Positions 58,709 through 58,729 of a DNA stretch of 58,729 nt are shown in pieces. The translations under genes were made by a program, and so were the position numbers. The notes below the pieces were generated by a model, which saw only the letters and a program-made list of their open reading frames with translations, was not told the origin of the DNA and searched no databases. The first letter of the stretch is position 1. Every line of letters starts with the position of its first letter. Source of the DNA: Alphaproteobacteria bacterium (GTDB lineage: Bacteria > Pseudomonadota > Alphaproteobacteria > Rickettsiales > VGDC01); the NCBI GenBank assembly GCA_022450665.1, contig JAKUPQ010000003.1, positions 5,054-63,782 of the forward strand. The letters are read 5' to 3'.

Positions 58709-58729
58709 ATGTCTTCTCAAAATATACGT
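58709..58729 (+). CDS. Start of a further gene, truncated by the window end
   Basis: An ATG behind AAGGAATAAAGCCC opens a frame reading MSSQNIR to the window edge. The ribosome-binding site and divergent position to the glycosylase gene suggest a real start. Too little is present to identify it. Confidence 0.35.

Noticed and set aside
1-58729. CRISPR arrays, rRNA genes, insertion sequences
   Set aside because: I saw no regularly spaced direct repeats, no rRNA motifs and no transposase-like frame.

Overview
The window is a chromosomal segment of a flagellated alphaproteobacterium with moderate, slightly AT-leaning base composition. The evidence is FliX, a MotE-type motor protein, a DUF6468-like gene between fliM and motE, a FlgJ with only the rod-binding domain, a DksA that has lost half of its zinc cysteines, and CtrA-type boxes (TTAA-N7-TTAA). 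The set of short-spaced pseudopilins, membrane lysozyme and repeat-module proteins suggests a deep-branching lineage (Micavibrio-like or near Rickettsiales/Holosporales). That placement is inference.

Layout. 1-0.5 kb: the end of a SPOR-domain D,D-carboxypeptidase. 0.56-3.9 kb (minus): fliL-fliM-DUF6468-motE. 4.1-7.5 kb: flgF-flgG-flgA-flgH behind a sigma-54 promoter and closed by a terminator. 7.6-11.9 kb: four tandem genes of an unrecognised repeat-module family. 11.95-12.96 kb (minus): dksA and fliX. 13.2-20 kb: flgI-flgJ-flgN-like-flgK-flgL, then fliW, with a sigma-54 promoter ahead of flgI. 20-23.1 kb: flagellin lysine methylase FliB and a TPR-methyltransferase. 23.3-27.9 kb: flagellin, flaG, fliD, fliS with CtrA-type boxes. 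28-32.9 kb: sigma-54-driven fliK-flgD-flgE. 32.87-33.07 kb: a chain of stem-loops. 33.1-37.3 kb: a secreted protein, an acyl-CoA dehydrogenase and two pseudopilins. 37.5-41.3 kb: motA-motB-rsmC-rsuA. 41.4-44.4 kb: clpS and clpA. 44.4-49.1 kb (minus): a fifth repeat-module gene, ppa, arsC and three more pseudopilins. 49.2-51 kb: a secreted trypsin-like protease and an ankyrin-like protein. 51.3-54.9 kb: a compact phage-derived cassette (LamG/BNR protein, membrane protein, single-domain response regulator, endolysin, nested Rz/Rz1 spanins, micropeptide) that abuts a CAT-anticodon tRNA. 55-58.7 kb: HIT protein, small lipoprotein, purB, a membrane-anchored lysozyme, an AlkA-like glycosylase and the start of one more gene.

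How it works together. Most of the window builds the flagellum outside the export gate: switch and stator (FliM, FliL, MotA, MotB, MotE), rod, rings and hook (FlgF, G, A, H, I, J, D, E, FliK), junction and filament (FlgK, FlgL, flagellin, FliD) with chaperones and modifiers (FlgN-like, FliS, FliW, FliB). Three near-identical -24/-12 elements and the presence of FliX point to the Caulobacter-type FliX/FlbD/sigma-54 hierarchy. Perfect TTAA-N7-TTAA boxes before flagellin, fliS and clpA suggest CtrA input. The strongest candidate for something undescribed is the repeat-module protein family (five genes, eight module copies), four members of which form an operon inside the flagellar region with a duplicated 19-bp upstream element.
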